Positions 43,967 through 55,268 of a stretch of DNA of 64,000 bases are shown here, in pieces. Within the stretch, counting starts at the first letter, position 1. Each line of letters starts with the position of its first letter. The position numbers and the translations under genes were made by a program. The notes beneath the pieces were generated by a model. It was not told the origin of the DNA. It was given only the letters and a program-made list of their open reading frames with translations, and searched no databases. The stretch lies in NCBI GenBank assembly GCA_964036045.1, contig OZ038384.1, positions 32,035,771 to 32,099,770 of the forward strand, read 5' to 3'. This stretch comes from Eutreptiella sp. 'Long Island Sound 2002' (lineage: Eukaryota; Euglenozoa; Euglenophyceae; Eutreptiales; Eutreptiaceae).

Positions 43967-44701
43967 ATGGTTAAGAAGAAGAGTGTGCCTCGCTGTTGGG
44001 CTTCCCCTCCAGCGACTGCACCAGCTGCAGCCTTTGCAGTGCCTGTGTCAGTTCTTCCACTCCCACCACTCCATCCACTCGCACCAGCTCCACGCCTGCC
44101 GCCCAACTCGCCTCCGTGGCAGCCATCGTACATCCGCACGGCTTATGAGCGCGGACGGCCATCTGAGTTGACGACGCCGACGTGGATCCCATTCGATGGG
44201 ACCTGGATCTTGCAGACTCCCACTGCATCGCCCGCCGTGTGGTTTGGGACAGGAGGTGGTATGCTCGTCGGCGCCCCTCGCCGCTCCATGTGGCGCGCCC
44301 CCCGGCTCACCCGTGCCGGGATCCGCTGGGTCTGGACTTGGGAGCCTCCGGGCCCCGGTGCCTCTGTGCCCGAGGAGTGGGTAATCCCCCCTCTCCATGG
44401 GCCCCTTGCTCTCCCCCAAGAGGAACTCCTCTTGGAGGTTGAGGACGTGGAGGCGATGGTAGAAGGGGATAGCTTCGGCCCTGAGCAGCAACGCACAGCC
44501 ACCGCCATGGTTTGCGCCGTGCTGCACTCAATCTCCATCGCCGCTCACCAAGCCTTCTTCGCTAACATGTACCTTACGTGGGTGGCCCTTCATGCAGGTC
44601 AGTTTGCTCGTAACCTTTTGCTCCTCCGTGGTGCTGCCTCTTGTTCTTTCACATCGTCTACTTGTTTCCGTGCTTCTTCCCTTTTCTCTTCGCGACGTTG
44701 A
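43967..44701 (+). CDS. Open reading frame antisense to element 3 pol
   Basis: ATG 43967 opens a 244-codon frame on the strand opposite to pol, ending 103 bp inside the pol 3' end. The N-terminus is basic (MVKKKSVPRCW), then Pro/Ala-rich, then a region with protein-like composition (TPTWIPFDGTWILQTPTASP, EEWVIPPLHGPLALPQEELL) and a hydrophobic C-terminal stretch. Pyrimidine tracts ending in CAG lie upstream (about 43803-43850 and 43940-43963), and AG^GTCAGT at about 44597 could be a donor, so it may be one exon. Tat-lineage Ty3 elements of plants have antisense frames in this position. No function is assigned, and chance openness in GC-rich DNA is not excluded. Confidence 0.4.
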   Translation: MVKKKSVPRCWASPPATAPAAAFAVPVSVLPLPPLHPLAPAPRLPPNSPPWQPSYIRTAYERGRPSELTTPTWIPFDGTWILQTPTASPAVWFGTGGGMLVGAPRRSMWRAPRLTRAGIRWVWTWEPPGPGASVPEEWVIPPLHGPLALPQEELLLEVEDVEAMVEGDSFGPEQQRTATAMVCAVLHSISIAAHQAFFANMYLTWVALHAGQFARNLLLLRGAASCSFTSSTCFRASSLFSSRR

Positions 44702-47700
44702 GCTCGATCCAACTTCCTTTGTGCCATCTTCCTTGCCGTTTCCAGTATACCCGTGAGGTTGAGCAGCCGGCAGTAGTGGACAACCTGGTATGTCAGGTTA
44801 CCGTTGTCCAACACGAATGCGCTTATAGGTTCCGGCGTGCTGTCGCTGACCTCATACTCAGCCCATCGTGTGAGAAATCGCCCCCCGTGTTTGTACTTGT
44901 GCTGCAGAATCAACTCCACGGTATAGCAATCCCTTTCTTTCATTTCTTCATCGTCCATTTCAGGAAGTTGCTGTACCCCGTCTCCTTCTTGCACGACTCC
45001 TTCGTTCTCATCCTCGTCAGCCGCCATCTTCGACTTTCCCGCTTTGATCGCCAGTTCTTCCCATGCTTCCAGGTCGTCATCTTCCACCGATCTGTACCCT
45101 TTTAGTTGGTTGTAGCCCACATTTACGAATCCTCCCATGCTCGGGCTCGCCTTGACCTTGACAGTACCAGGCTCAACCTCCGTCACCAGGTACGGTCCGA
45201 AGTAGGGCAGATCCAAGCCGTTTCGTGGCCATCGAGGGAAACGCGTATGATGAACGAGAACCCGGTCTCCCTCTCTGTACTCGGCGTGTGATTTCCCTCT
45301 GTTTTGTCGACGGTGTTCTCGATTACGAACCTTGGTCGGCAGCTCTTGTGCCTTCTCAGCCATGGCTCTTTGCTCTTGGAGCCATCCTTTCACTTTTGTG
45401 TTGCAATCGTCTGCGGTTAAGAACTCGTAAAAGAAATCTGGACGTCCCAATAACAGTTCGGTGGGAGAGTATCCCGTCCGACTTGAGATCTGATTGTTCA
45501 TCATGTACACGGATACCGGCACCAGCTTAATCCAGTTGCGGCCACTTTCTTTGGCGAGTAGTAATCTTGTAATCGTCTTGAATGCTTTGATTTGCCTCTC
45601 GCACCTCGTGTTCTTCTTCTTATAGTTCGGTGTCCCAGAGTCGACCTCGACACCCATGTTCTTGAGGACTCCAGTGTACCAGCCAGTCCTTGAGGTAAAT
45701 CTGATGTCTCTATTGGTGTGTATCCGTTTCGGCATTCCGTAAGCTTGTATCCAACCTTCGAACAGCTCTTTCAAGACAGTTTCTCCATCCCATTTCCTCG
45801 TGAGCGGAAACGCACGTGTGAATCTACTCAACCCACAGGTAACAAGCAGAGCGAAGTCGTGCCCTGAGTACTTGGGAATCTCCGTGAAGTCCAGGTACAG
45901 CACGCTGTTCACCATTCTCGGAACAGGCAAGTGCGCTGTTAAACCTTGATCAGCGCTTGTGCTTTGCTTGGCCTTCGAGCACGGGCATTCCGTGCAAACT
46001 TCTCTTAAGACTTCGTTCAGTCTCTCTTGGCTCAGGGTGGTGTAGAAGAATTTCTCGAAAAACCATTGTGTTCGTTCTACTCCAGGATGTCCATTCGTCT
46101 TCTGTGCCCATCGACCCATGGACTTCATGTGTGTTGACGGCACACATATCACTTCTTCTCTGTACATGTGACTCGCCGTACGCACCCATTGGACTCCTCA
46201 GTCATCTACGAAGCTTTGTCCCTCCTTCAACGTCTTAAGGATGGGAAACTCGGGAAGCAGGTCTGTCACCTTCCACTCCGTAGATCTCCAGGGTGTAACC
46301 TTTGCGAACAGGTCCAACTGCACGTCCATCTTAGCGAGAGCCTCCTTCGCGAGCTCTTCCGTGTCTCGTCCCAGCAAGTCGTTGAACGAACCTCGAGACA
46401 GGTAGTCGCAGAACTCATTCGTCACGCCGTGGATGTGGAAGGTCGCCAGTCGAAGTTGTGATAGAAAGGTCCACCATCTCCTTATCCTCTTTTGTTCGGG
46501 CGGCGGCTTGTGTAGGAAGGTTTGCGCCGGTTCCTGGTCAGACAACCACCTTACAGGGTTTGATCCCACGATGCGAGTCTGGCTTGCCAGCAACAGAACC
46601 TTGCTCATGATCTCCTGCTCGTAGGTTGGGTAGTTCTTCCGGGCGTCATTCCACTTCCAGTTCCAGTGGCCCAGCGGGACCAAACGCCACTCGTCTTCAT
46701 TGTACTCGTGTCTTAGCGTTCCGTCTCTGTTTACGCCCAGCGTCCTAAGCTTTTGGTCCACTTCTTTACACAAATCCTTGTTCAGGCGCTGCCACTAGAA
46801 GAGTGTACCTCCGCCTCCAACATCCGACGCGTCCGTGACCAGTAACATCTCACCAACTGGACGAGGTACGCCTAGGATCAGGCAGTTCTTGAGCTTTCCT
46901 TTCATTTCCTCCAGTGCTGCGTGCTCTTTCTCTGTCCATTGCAACTTGGTTCCGTTCTTGATGAGGTCGGTCAGGGGAGCACTACTGAAGGTGAAGTTCT
47001 TCAGGTGTCGTCTGTAGAAGTTACACGACCCCACAAACTGGTTTATTTTCTTGACGCCTTTGGCTTTTTCATTGACTTCGGACGGGTCAAAGTCGAGCAA
47101 TGGTCGCAACTTTGCATCCGTTGGCTTCCACCATCCGGGTCCAATCGTAAATGCCAGATACTCCATCTCACCTCAGAGGAACTCGCACTTCTCCAGCTTT
47201 ATCCTCAAGTGTTGCTCTTGACAGACCTCGAAAAACTTGCTCAAGAGTACTAAATGGTCTTCGACCGAATTGGTCCCTAGCAGCACGTCGTCAATGTGCG
47301 CCTCCAACACGGCACCCAGTGTGAGTAGCTCAGAAACGGCTGGTCTCTTCTTAATGAGGCACTGGACTTGGGACATCATCTCCTGGAACAAGGTTGGGGC
47401 GTTGCTGATGCCAAAAGGCATCACTGGCCACTTGAAAATACGGCCTTGTGGAGTGATGAAGGCCATCATGTCCTTGGCGCGTTCCGTCAGTTCCACTTGC
47501 CAAAAGCCTGACCTCTTGTCCATCTTCGTCTTGAACTTGCAGTCCGCTGCGTTTTCCACCGTTTTCTCCATGAACGGCAGGGACCCACTGTGCTGCTTGA
47601 TCTTGCGGTTGAGCTTTTGGTAGTCCACGACTAGCCTTTTCGCCGTAGATCCTGGCTTCGCCACTAGGAAACAAGGGGAACAATGCTTGGGGTAATCTCA

Positions 47701-48768
47701 CTCCTTGTATTCCTCGATCAGTCCTGCCTCCATGCACTCCAAAAAATGCCGCATGATCTCTTCCATGTCGGCTTTGGAACACAGATAAGGCTTCGACCTT
47801 GTTCGACCCTTGGCGTGCTCTTCTTTCAGCTCCGAGTCAAGCTGTACCAACTTTTTGCAGGTTCCTGGTGATGGCAATGGTCCGAACACTTCTCGGTACT
47901 TGTGTAAGATGACTCACACACGCTCGTTGTGTTCCTTTACTTTGCTCATGAGGTCCTCGCTCGCTTGCAGGTTGCTTCGCCCGAACTCATCCTTCTTTTG
48001 GTTGTGGAGACCGTCTGGTTTCACTTCTTCCAGTAACCCAACTTCAGTCAATCCAAGAGCGCGTTCACATCTTTTGGTACGTTCTTTCTTCCGATAGCGC
48101 TTGTTCTTTCTACATCTCTTCGTGCTACCTGTGTTGAGTTCCTCATGGGCGTAGTAGTCTGTAGTCTCCCTGTACTCTTCCAACAGGTCGCACAGATCGG
48201 TGTAGTTCAAAACCTCCGAGGATTTGTCTGCTGCTCCGTCATTGTACTCAGGCAAATAAACTTTAGACTTCCAGAGGTCATTCAACTCCTCTTTCTGAAT
48301 CTGGTCGATGCGCGTTCAGAGTAGGGCCTTCACCTCTTCTCGATCCTGCTTTGACATCAGCCACGACTCCGCGGTTGGTTGGGCTAGATTCGTCTTACGC
48401 TTCCCTGTTTCGAACCCGTATAGGAACCCATGCTATTCCCTCTTCGGCTGTAGGTCCTCCTCGATGGTTCGTCGGAGCAACATCTCTTCGTTTTAACAAG
48501 CTAAAAGGACGTCGTTGAACAGGTCCGCGTACTCCATCGACGTTTGGTAGCTCCCTTCGGTCACAGGTGTGATGGTGCTTATACTAGTAGCTTCCGACAG
48601 CCCGTGGCTGTCATGCACTTCTTCTGAGAGTTCACTTTTCTCTTCCGCCGGGAGTTCTCGGTTCCCTTTGGGTAGTTCTTTGATGGTCACCTTCATGTCT
48701 TTGCGTTTTCGGTCTTGTTGCGATTTCTTCAGGTCAGGGAAGTGTTGTAGCATATGCTTTCTTCCCAT
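44599..48768 (-). pseudogene. pol of element 3: reverse transcriptase, RNase H, integrase, chromodomain
   Basis: One frame with stops near 48300, 47911, 47698, 47173, 46795 and 46198, most at positions explained by a single change to TGA or TAG. Reverse transcriptase (about 47890-47000): KMDKRSGFWQVEL, VMPFGISNAPTLF and AHIDDVLLGT. RNase H (about 46880-46300): EMLLVTDASDVGGGGTLF and GHWNWKWNDARKNYPTYEQE. Integrase (46185 on): NGHPGVERTQ...CTECPCSKAK zinc site and LYLDFTEIPKYSGHD (first Asp); the second catalytic position reads IHTNRDIRF, Asn where element families have Asp. RCERQIKAF supplies the last Glu. A chromodomain lies near 44840-44965 and a basic tail ends at TAG/TAA-type stop 44599-44601. 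Confidence 0.9.
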
Positions 48769-49235
48769 TCTCGGTTTTTCTTGGTGATCTTCTCAACGAC
48801 TTCGGGGTTCAAGTCCTCATTGGCCACCGGGTTGAGCGACCCGTCAACAAGGCATAGGTTTGTTCGCCACTTGGGAGCGGGCAGTAGCTACACCCCGTAG
48901 TCAACGTTGTACATAGGAACATCGGGTAGTCGTACTTGGGTTATTGTCATCTTGGTCAGTAACTCTCTCCAGGCTTTCTTCATCCATTTCCCTTCTTCAG
49001 GTACGACAAGGATTACTCGAGCACCTTCCAAAGCGACTTTCGTCAAGACTTTCCCCATTTGGGAGAACGGTGGGTTGGCGTACAGGTACTTCCATCTCCC
49101 TAGGTCTCGCCAACTGTACCGCCAGGCGCTGTTACCTTGTCCCCAACAGTAGAGCTCGCTGTCCGGGTTAGCGTGATTAGCGAAGCGTTCGATGAAATCG
49201 TCACCGCAGGGATCACCTTCGATGTTCGACTGCTC
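48769..49235 (-). pseudogene. NPPF domain of element 3
   Basis: Continues the protease frame after TAA 49236-49238. FIERFANHANPDSELYCWG leads to WKYLYANPPFSQMGKVLTKV, with NPPF at 49065-49076, then EGARVILVVPEEGKW, WRELLTKMTITQVRLPD, a TAG, and LVDGSLNPVANEDLNPEVVE. Element 2 has the same order, including SLNPV in both. Conservation between two diverged elements suggests a real domain. The NPPF tetrapeptide fits motif IV of N6-adenine methyltransferases. The frame changes near 48780 to join the rest of pol. Confidence 0.55.
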
Positions 49236-49754
49236 TTACGCGTGTAGCTTCATCTCCGTGGCTAAGGTGTAGGTCTCCAGGTTTAGTAGCATCTCTTTCT
49301 CCAAACGCAGTAGTCCTTCGACCTTCACTTCCGTGTCCAAGTCAAAGCTGACGTCCCTCAAGATGTTTACCCCTTCGACAATCTCCGCGGTCTCTTCGAG
49401 GTGCACCTTCTCCCATCCTCCGTCGTTTGTGCGTACTAGGAGGTGTCTTCGTGACTGAAGGCCCAGGTAAAGAATCTCCGGGTTCTCCTCGAAGAAGTCC
49501 CCACCGAGCACAGCGTCGAATGCGTCTGTCTTGAGGACTAAGAAAGTTTTCGATAATCCCTTCCTCCCCAGAATCACCGTCCCCTTGTACTTCCCTTCGG
49601 TCAGGCATATTCTCCCGTCGCCAATACGAATAGGAACGCTCAGCGGGTACTCCATTTCTCCCTCAGGCACGTGTTTCGCCGCCATTATACTGCTCCTAGC
49701 CCCCGCGTTAAAAAAAAATTCAATCGCGGACGCTTCGGTCACTTCGACTGGCAA
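49236..49754 (-). pseudogene. Aspartic protease of element 3, catalytic motif lost
   Basis: The domain is recognisable from RIGDGRICLTEGKYKGTVIL and FDAVLGGDFFEENPEILYLG, which align with RVGDGRTIHSLGG and IVIGTDFLRRNP in element 2. Where element 2 has LDTGATLSI, this copy has FNAGARSSI: the catalytic Asp is Asn and the following Thr is Ala. It also lies one frame away from gag, next to a run of nine T on the coding strand. It cannot cleave its polyprotein. Confidence 0.85.
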
Positions 49755-49782
49755 CAGGTAGCCCTTGCAAAGAGCCGCCTCC

Positions 49783-51969
49783 CTACTTGTCTTGCGGAGG
49801 GAGTGGCTTGGCGTCCATCGTCAACGCAAGTCCACAGGATTTTGCCATGTTGGTAAGGTTCTCTTCAAGCTTGAGGAACCTCCTTCCCTTTCGATTGCTT
49901 GGTCCCTCTTCTCCTTCAGTGGACTCAGGCAAGGGGATCGCGTTGGCTGGCGGTGTTGTTTGGCTTGGTTGTCCTTTGCCGGATTCCCCTTTGCCACTTT
50001 TCTCCACGTTGCCTTTGCCTTTCCCATCGCCTTTGCCTTTCCCTTTTCCGTCGCTCTTGCCTCTTCCTTTGCCAGGATCTTCTCCTTGTTTCTTGGCTGC
50101 AGCGCGGGCCTCTCTTTCGTCAGCTTGTTTCGTCCAGCATTCGTCACGAGCATGGTTCTTTTTCCCACAGTACTCGCACCACACAACGGTCTGCAATTGA
50201 GGCGGTTGCCATACCCATTTTCCTTGTTCTCCGCGACCGCCTCCACGAATGCTACCTTTCCCATGGCCCTTTTCTTTGCCTTTGCCTCCGTTGCCTTTTT
50301 GTCCTTCTGACCAGTATAAATCTTGGATTTCTTCGTCTTGACTAACTTTGGAAGGTGGTTCTTGGTTTCGGTCTTTGTTCTTGTTCCCTCCTTTCAGGAA
50401 ATTAAGTTGTGCTTCGCGTTCAACTTCAACATGTTGGTCTGATATACGTTCGAGGGCGAGTTCCTCAAGCAAGTCGGCCAAGTCTTGATAGGTGTTCCTC
50501 TTCGCCTTCCTTTCCACGGTCGACCGACATTCGGTCCAAGTCTTCTTCTGGCTCTTTCAGGTCAGCAACAGGAGTCTCTCGGTCTCGGACATAGGAATCT
50601 TCAACTAGATCATAGGGCGTCTGAGCTTCTGCAGGAATTGACGAACATAGGCGGGAGTTGGGAGTTCTTTAAGTTTCTGCACTTTCTGGGAGGCTCCGCG
50701 AATAGATGCATCGGTCTACAAGTGAGGGAAGGCAGACTCCAACTGCTTCAGGAAGTGTACCCACGACTCCGAAGTGGTCAGGATGTCATCTACCACTCGT
50801 CGAAGCCATTCGTTCTTGCAGCCTGTCACGATCAGGTCGGCGCGGGTCATCTCATCTGCAGCTTTCTGTCCTGTCATTCTCAGGTACCTCACTAAATCAC
50901 GCGCGTACAGATCGAGACGCTTTCCAGTGAACACCGGTAGAAGTATCTCCAGCTTCCCGGTCGCTGTGCCCTTCGTACCACTCCCTGAGTCTTTGCTGTC
51001 GTCGAGGTCGCTGTCCTCCAGCTTCGAAGGTGAAACGGCGAGTAGCGCAAGCGCCGTTAGCCCATGTTTGTCGCGCGCTTCCTGCAAGCTACGCACCTTG
51101 ATTTTCACAGCGAACTTGTCCGGCAGGTACGACTCCTTGATCCTCGGAAGGAAGGGTAAAATGCCTTTTTGGTGATCGTCTAACAGTGGAGTCCTGTTAC
51201 CTTGGTGAGGGCAGAGATGTTCAGATCACTTTCGATGCGACTTTTCCCAGACTCCTCCAACTCGTCTAAACGTCGGGAGATTTTCTTCTGTTCTTCCAAC
51301 ATTTTCGACAATGACTCTTGGATTTCTGTCACACGGCTCAGCTTCGAGGTTGTGGACGCAAGCTGATGTACGTTTACTGGTTGTCGACCTTTTTGTCTTT
51401 GTGGAGCCAGAAGTGTGAGAACTTGTCGAGGAGGTGGGAGGTGAGGAAGGTGGTCCTGGTTCTCCAAACTTGAACTCACCTAAGTAATGCTTCTTCCCCT
51501 TTGACCTCTCGGGCTCTGTTGTTCTTGACTCTCTATCCTCATCCTTTCTCTCGTCCACTCTCCCTGATTGCATCCCAGCCATCATGGTCCTAAACCACTC
51601 TAGCTTACCCTCGCTCGCTAGTTCCCTCGCAAAGTCAACTGCTTGCTTCCATTCCTCAGGGTCGCCTACGTTGTTGTCCTCATGCTTGGCGTAGTCGCTG
51701 TCGACGCTTTTGTGCCTTTCACCTTAAGCGTCTCCGCGCACCTCTGTTTCTGCGCTTGGACTCGACGCATCTCGTACCTCTACCTCTGGATCAGGGTTGA
51801 GACTTTTGGGCGTAGGGCATTCTGAGGATGTGAGTTTAGACTCAAGGGCTTCCTTTAACTCTGGCCCGTATTCTTTCACAGACTCTGAGGTGGTCTCAAG
51901 CAACTCATCTGTGGAGGTTGTTGCAGGGGTGTCCTTTTCTTTCACCTCAGTTGTTGTTGGGGGATCCAT
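49783..51969 (-). pseudogene. gag of element 3
   Basis: ATG 51969 starts an acidic N-terminus (MDPPTTTEVKEKDTPATTST). A region with coiled-coil character follows (VTEIQESLSKMLEEQKKISR, one frame over), then a capsid-like part (LPVFTGKRLDLYARDLVRYL, 50716-51108). After breaks comes 49783-50517 with ALERISDQHVEVEREAQLNF, a C-x2-C-x4-H-x4-C zinc knuckle (CEYCGKKNHARDEC) and a Gly/Lys tail. It ends in TAG 49783-49785 followed by GGA GGC GGC TCT, matching the gag end of element 2. Gag builds the particle and binds RNA. Confidence 0.8.
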
Positions 51970-52110
51970 GTCACTCGTCTTGTTTATTACAGTTCAGATT
52001 CAAACAGGCAGAACTGTTCACAGAACTGACAGAACAGACAGAGAAGGACAGAATCAGGCGCCCTTGTATAGTTGACACCTTCAGAATCGTTCGCTCTGCT
52101 ACCACTATGA

Positions 52111-52320
52111 TTTAGGCTCTAACCAGCACCCCTTAGAAAGCACTGCACCTTGGACTCATTCATTGCATCACACTGAGGCTGTACAAACACAGAGTATGTG
52201 ACGCACCGCTGACTCGTTTAAACTCGCAGTTTACTATTCACTTCGTTTACTTTACAACGCTTTGCTTGTTCGTTTTCTCTATTGCCCCTTGCTTATTATT
52301 TCTGTTGTGCACATGTGACC
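52111..52320. repeat. 210-bp LTR fragment in the leader of element 3
   Basis: Starts TTTAGGCTCTAACCAGCACC and ends GTGCACATGTGACC. It is a third copy of LTR positions 42526-42735 (also about 54150-54360), lying between the gag start and the 5' LTR in the same orientation as the LTRs. Confidence 0.85.
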
Positions 52321-52326
52321 AAAAAC

Positions 52327-54645
52327 TGTGGCCCAAAAAGACAAGAAAATGATTCGCTATTTATTGTGTGTCTAAAGCAATTCTAAGGTATCTACCTCTC
52401 TACCTAGGCTAAGCCTAGTTGGAATGAATCAAAACTGATGCAAACAATCACAAACTACAATATCATACAATGATTCAAGGTTAGAAGACCCAAGATTCGC
52501 GAATGATTTAGCAAAGCAATGATCTAAAAAAACCTGTTGTTCCCTGAAAATGCCCAATTTCGGCACCATTTTTCTATATCCTGTTGCTGTGATTCAGGAG
52601 ATGATTTCATGCGTTGTGTATGGCATGTCCTCAGGTTTTGGAAACATATTTGATGTTGCCCCAACTCAACATACGTTCAGAGAAATAGAAGTTAGGGAGA
52701 GACACATGAATCTCACTTGTAACACATGCTGATAAACCATCAAAAACCCATCAGGAAATCGAACTTTTACACTGTCATCCCACTATCAATAAAATCCAAT
52801 GATTGAATATCTGCAAACTACACACCACTACCTGTCCAAAACCGGTTTCATGACTCTGCAACTCACCAGACGCTCTGAGAAAGGACCCAATCTTGTAAGC
52901 ATCATAGCCCTAAAAATTGAAAACATGCTTTCATGTACCGAGTTAAACACAATGCGAAAAAGCCATTCTTCACCACAGAAATTCAAAGTAAACGCTTCTT
53001 GAGAACTCAAGAACTACCGTTTGTAAAACACGTTCTCCATGGTCCCAGAGACATGAACCACTCTCCAAAAACATTTGTCCTGATTTTTCACCAAGTGGTT
53101 TGTGTGATAACGTGTGGCATGTTTCCCATAGCCATTCCCATTCTCTCAAAATGCAATGAGTAAGGGTTAGAAAGTGTTGTGGTTTGACTTGGAAACTTAC
53201 CTGTTTCTCGAAAATAACGAAATACGACAAACCTCTTTCTGCGCAGGATCTTGAGGCGGAGCAGCGATTCGTACACACTTCACAAATTTGAAGCCAAAAG
53301 CCCTGTTCAAAGATATCGAAGTATTATACACCACTTCATTCACAGCAACTGGCATCTCGATGCCTCAGATGTATTCGCAGACTGCAGTGCGATTGCGACT
53401 CGCACGCTCGCTGGGCTGCTGCTGCTCCAAACCATACTACTACCCCCCCCCTGAGACCTCGAAGAGGTCGCACTCGTCTGGGCTGCCACACTGTCGAAAA
53501 CCGAGTAGACATGTGCCAGGAAAATGGTTTTCTCTGGACCTCGTCATGTGCTGGCTTCGTGAAGCATAATAGTGGCCAAAACCGACAGACTCGGGTCGAG
53601 TGTATGGTATACCTGTCTTCAGCGCCTCAATCACGCACCGTGTTCGACTTTGCCATCAACCGCGTCTTAGCGGAAGCTGCAGAAGACAGCCTCGCCAGGC
53701 ACAGGCACGGGCGCTACCCACAGCAAGGCTGTGGGCTCGTTGAGATACCGTAACATTGGGCACAGGTATCCAAGCTAAGTGCCCAGCAAAAAAACAACCA
53801 ACAGGACTGTACACCTGTCGGATCGACAGGGCATATTCAAGCAGTTGACGCCATTAATGGCATCCTGACTGTCGACTCAGCCATTTCTTGGCATTCGGAC
53901 TGTCGAATCAGCAGTCCGTTTCCCACACGAATGTGGATGAATCATTCACCTGAAGTCGACATACTTCGTGCACCCCCTTCAGCATTTCGACCCTACCCAT
54001 AAACTTGAAGGTGTCATGGCCCGTAGAGTGTCGACGAACATCGCTCTCGAGGGCACGTTTCTGAATGGGGATACCAGATCGATGCTTGATCCATGGAAGG
54101 TTGGGATCCCTAGGCCGGCCGTTGACGGGGCACTTGTACTGGAACTAAGATTTAGGCCCTAAGCAGCACCCCTTAGAAAGCACTGCACCTTGGACTCAGT
54201 CATTGCATCACACTGAGGCTGTACAAACAGAGAGTATGTGACGAACCGCTGACTTAATTACACTCGCAGTTTACTGGTCACTTTGTTTACTTTACAACGC
54301 TTTGCTTGTTCGTTTTCTCTATTGCCCTTTGCTTGTTATTTGTGTTGTGCACATATGACCACAATGGGTATTTTCTACCAAGAGCAAAAGAATGAATAGT
54401 GCCAATAGCCCATAAAGGCTCCCACTCAAAGAGGGGCGCATAGCTCGAAACTGTGTTAAATAGTAGTAAAAAGCGACTCCAATAGCCTTAGAGACACAGG
54501 GTTGCAATGATACGGAATCAGTATAAATGACCATTCCAATCATGATCATCATTCATCAGCTCATGATGTGCATGCCAGTAAAATGGCATCAATCTGTCAA
54601 TCTGTCAATACCTTTTTAACCGGTGAGCTTTAGGATTGTGGGTCC
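52327..54645 (-). repeat. 5' LTR of element 3
   Basis: Direct copy of 40700-43021. It should hold the element promoter, but no element can be pinned down. TGGTCACATGTGC a few bases inside the element on the coding strand begins with TGG and could be a tRNA primer site; this is tentative. Confidence 0.85.
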
Positions 54646-55268
54646 ACTTCACTCTGGAATACGAAGACATGCTCACGGGCAAGAGCTCAAAACTGTCCCG
54701 GTCCCAATGTTTGCGACTTGGTCGTGAAGATATCCCAAAGGTTCGACAGCTGGTAGATGGCAGGGTTCCACAAATCCATTCGATTGCTGGTCTCGAAGGA
54801 CAACACATCATTTCCACCGGTTGTCCATCGGTATGTTTGCTTAGAACCGGTACCAGCGGCACTGCTGTGGTAGAACTGACCAGTTCCCGTGTCGACTCGC
54901 CACCACGGCGTGTTGGCAATCGAAACTCTCCGAGAAACCATGATGGGGCTAACCTCGTCGACCCCAGGACCGAGGGCATATCGGTCAGTGATCTTGAGAA
55001 TGCTTGTTTGAGAGTTTGCTTGGAGTCGACCGAGGTGTTGATGCACATACTGACCATCGGCGAGAGTGTCCTGCAGAGCAAATCAAACCGCCTGTGCCGT
55101 CACAAGGTCAAAGATGTTTCGACAATGACCTTCATTTGCGCCAAGTGCTGTTACTGGCACGGACGTTTCAGCGTAAGACTTCCACCAACTCGCCCCCTCT
55201 TCCAGCATCAAGCCCACTCTAGATCTCTCTTCCGAATACATGATGCCTCCCGTTAATTCATGTTGCAC
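54646..55268 (-). pseudogene. Unidentified protein fragment abutting LTR element 3
   Basis: A minus-strand frame from 55268 (MQHELTGGIMYSEERSRVGL) reads through one TGA near 55083 and continues in frame as ALQDTLADGQYVHQHLGRLQ, SPIMVSRRVSIANTPWWRVD, TTGGNDVLSFETSNRMDLWN to TGA near 54687, then a short tail that runs into the LTR end. About 190 residues of ordinary, non-repetitive composition. No family is recognised. The truncation at the LTR suggests that element 3 inserted into an older gene or element. Confidence 0.4.

Larger units (their letters stand above)
40700..54645 (-). mobile_element. LTR element 3: Ty3/gypsy-type chromodomain retrotransposon with 2.3-kb LTRs
   Basis: Direct repeats at 40700-43021 and 52327-54645 enclose a minus-strand gag-pol in the same domain order as element 2. 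On its coding strand the LTR starts TGGACCCACAATCC and ends GGCCACA, giving TG...CA termini, and a purine tract precedes the 3' LTR. No matching short duplication is seen outside the LTRs. A 210-bp LTR fragment is repeated in the leader, and an open frame antisense to pol lies near the 3' LTR. Many stops and several catalytic losses mark it as dead. Confidence 0.9.

Noticed and set aside
44048-44538. Minus-strand frames overlapping the antisense ORF of element 3
   Set aside because: They lie after the pol stop, have shadow-like composition, and lack any motif; only the + strand frame has a start and splice-like context.
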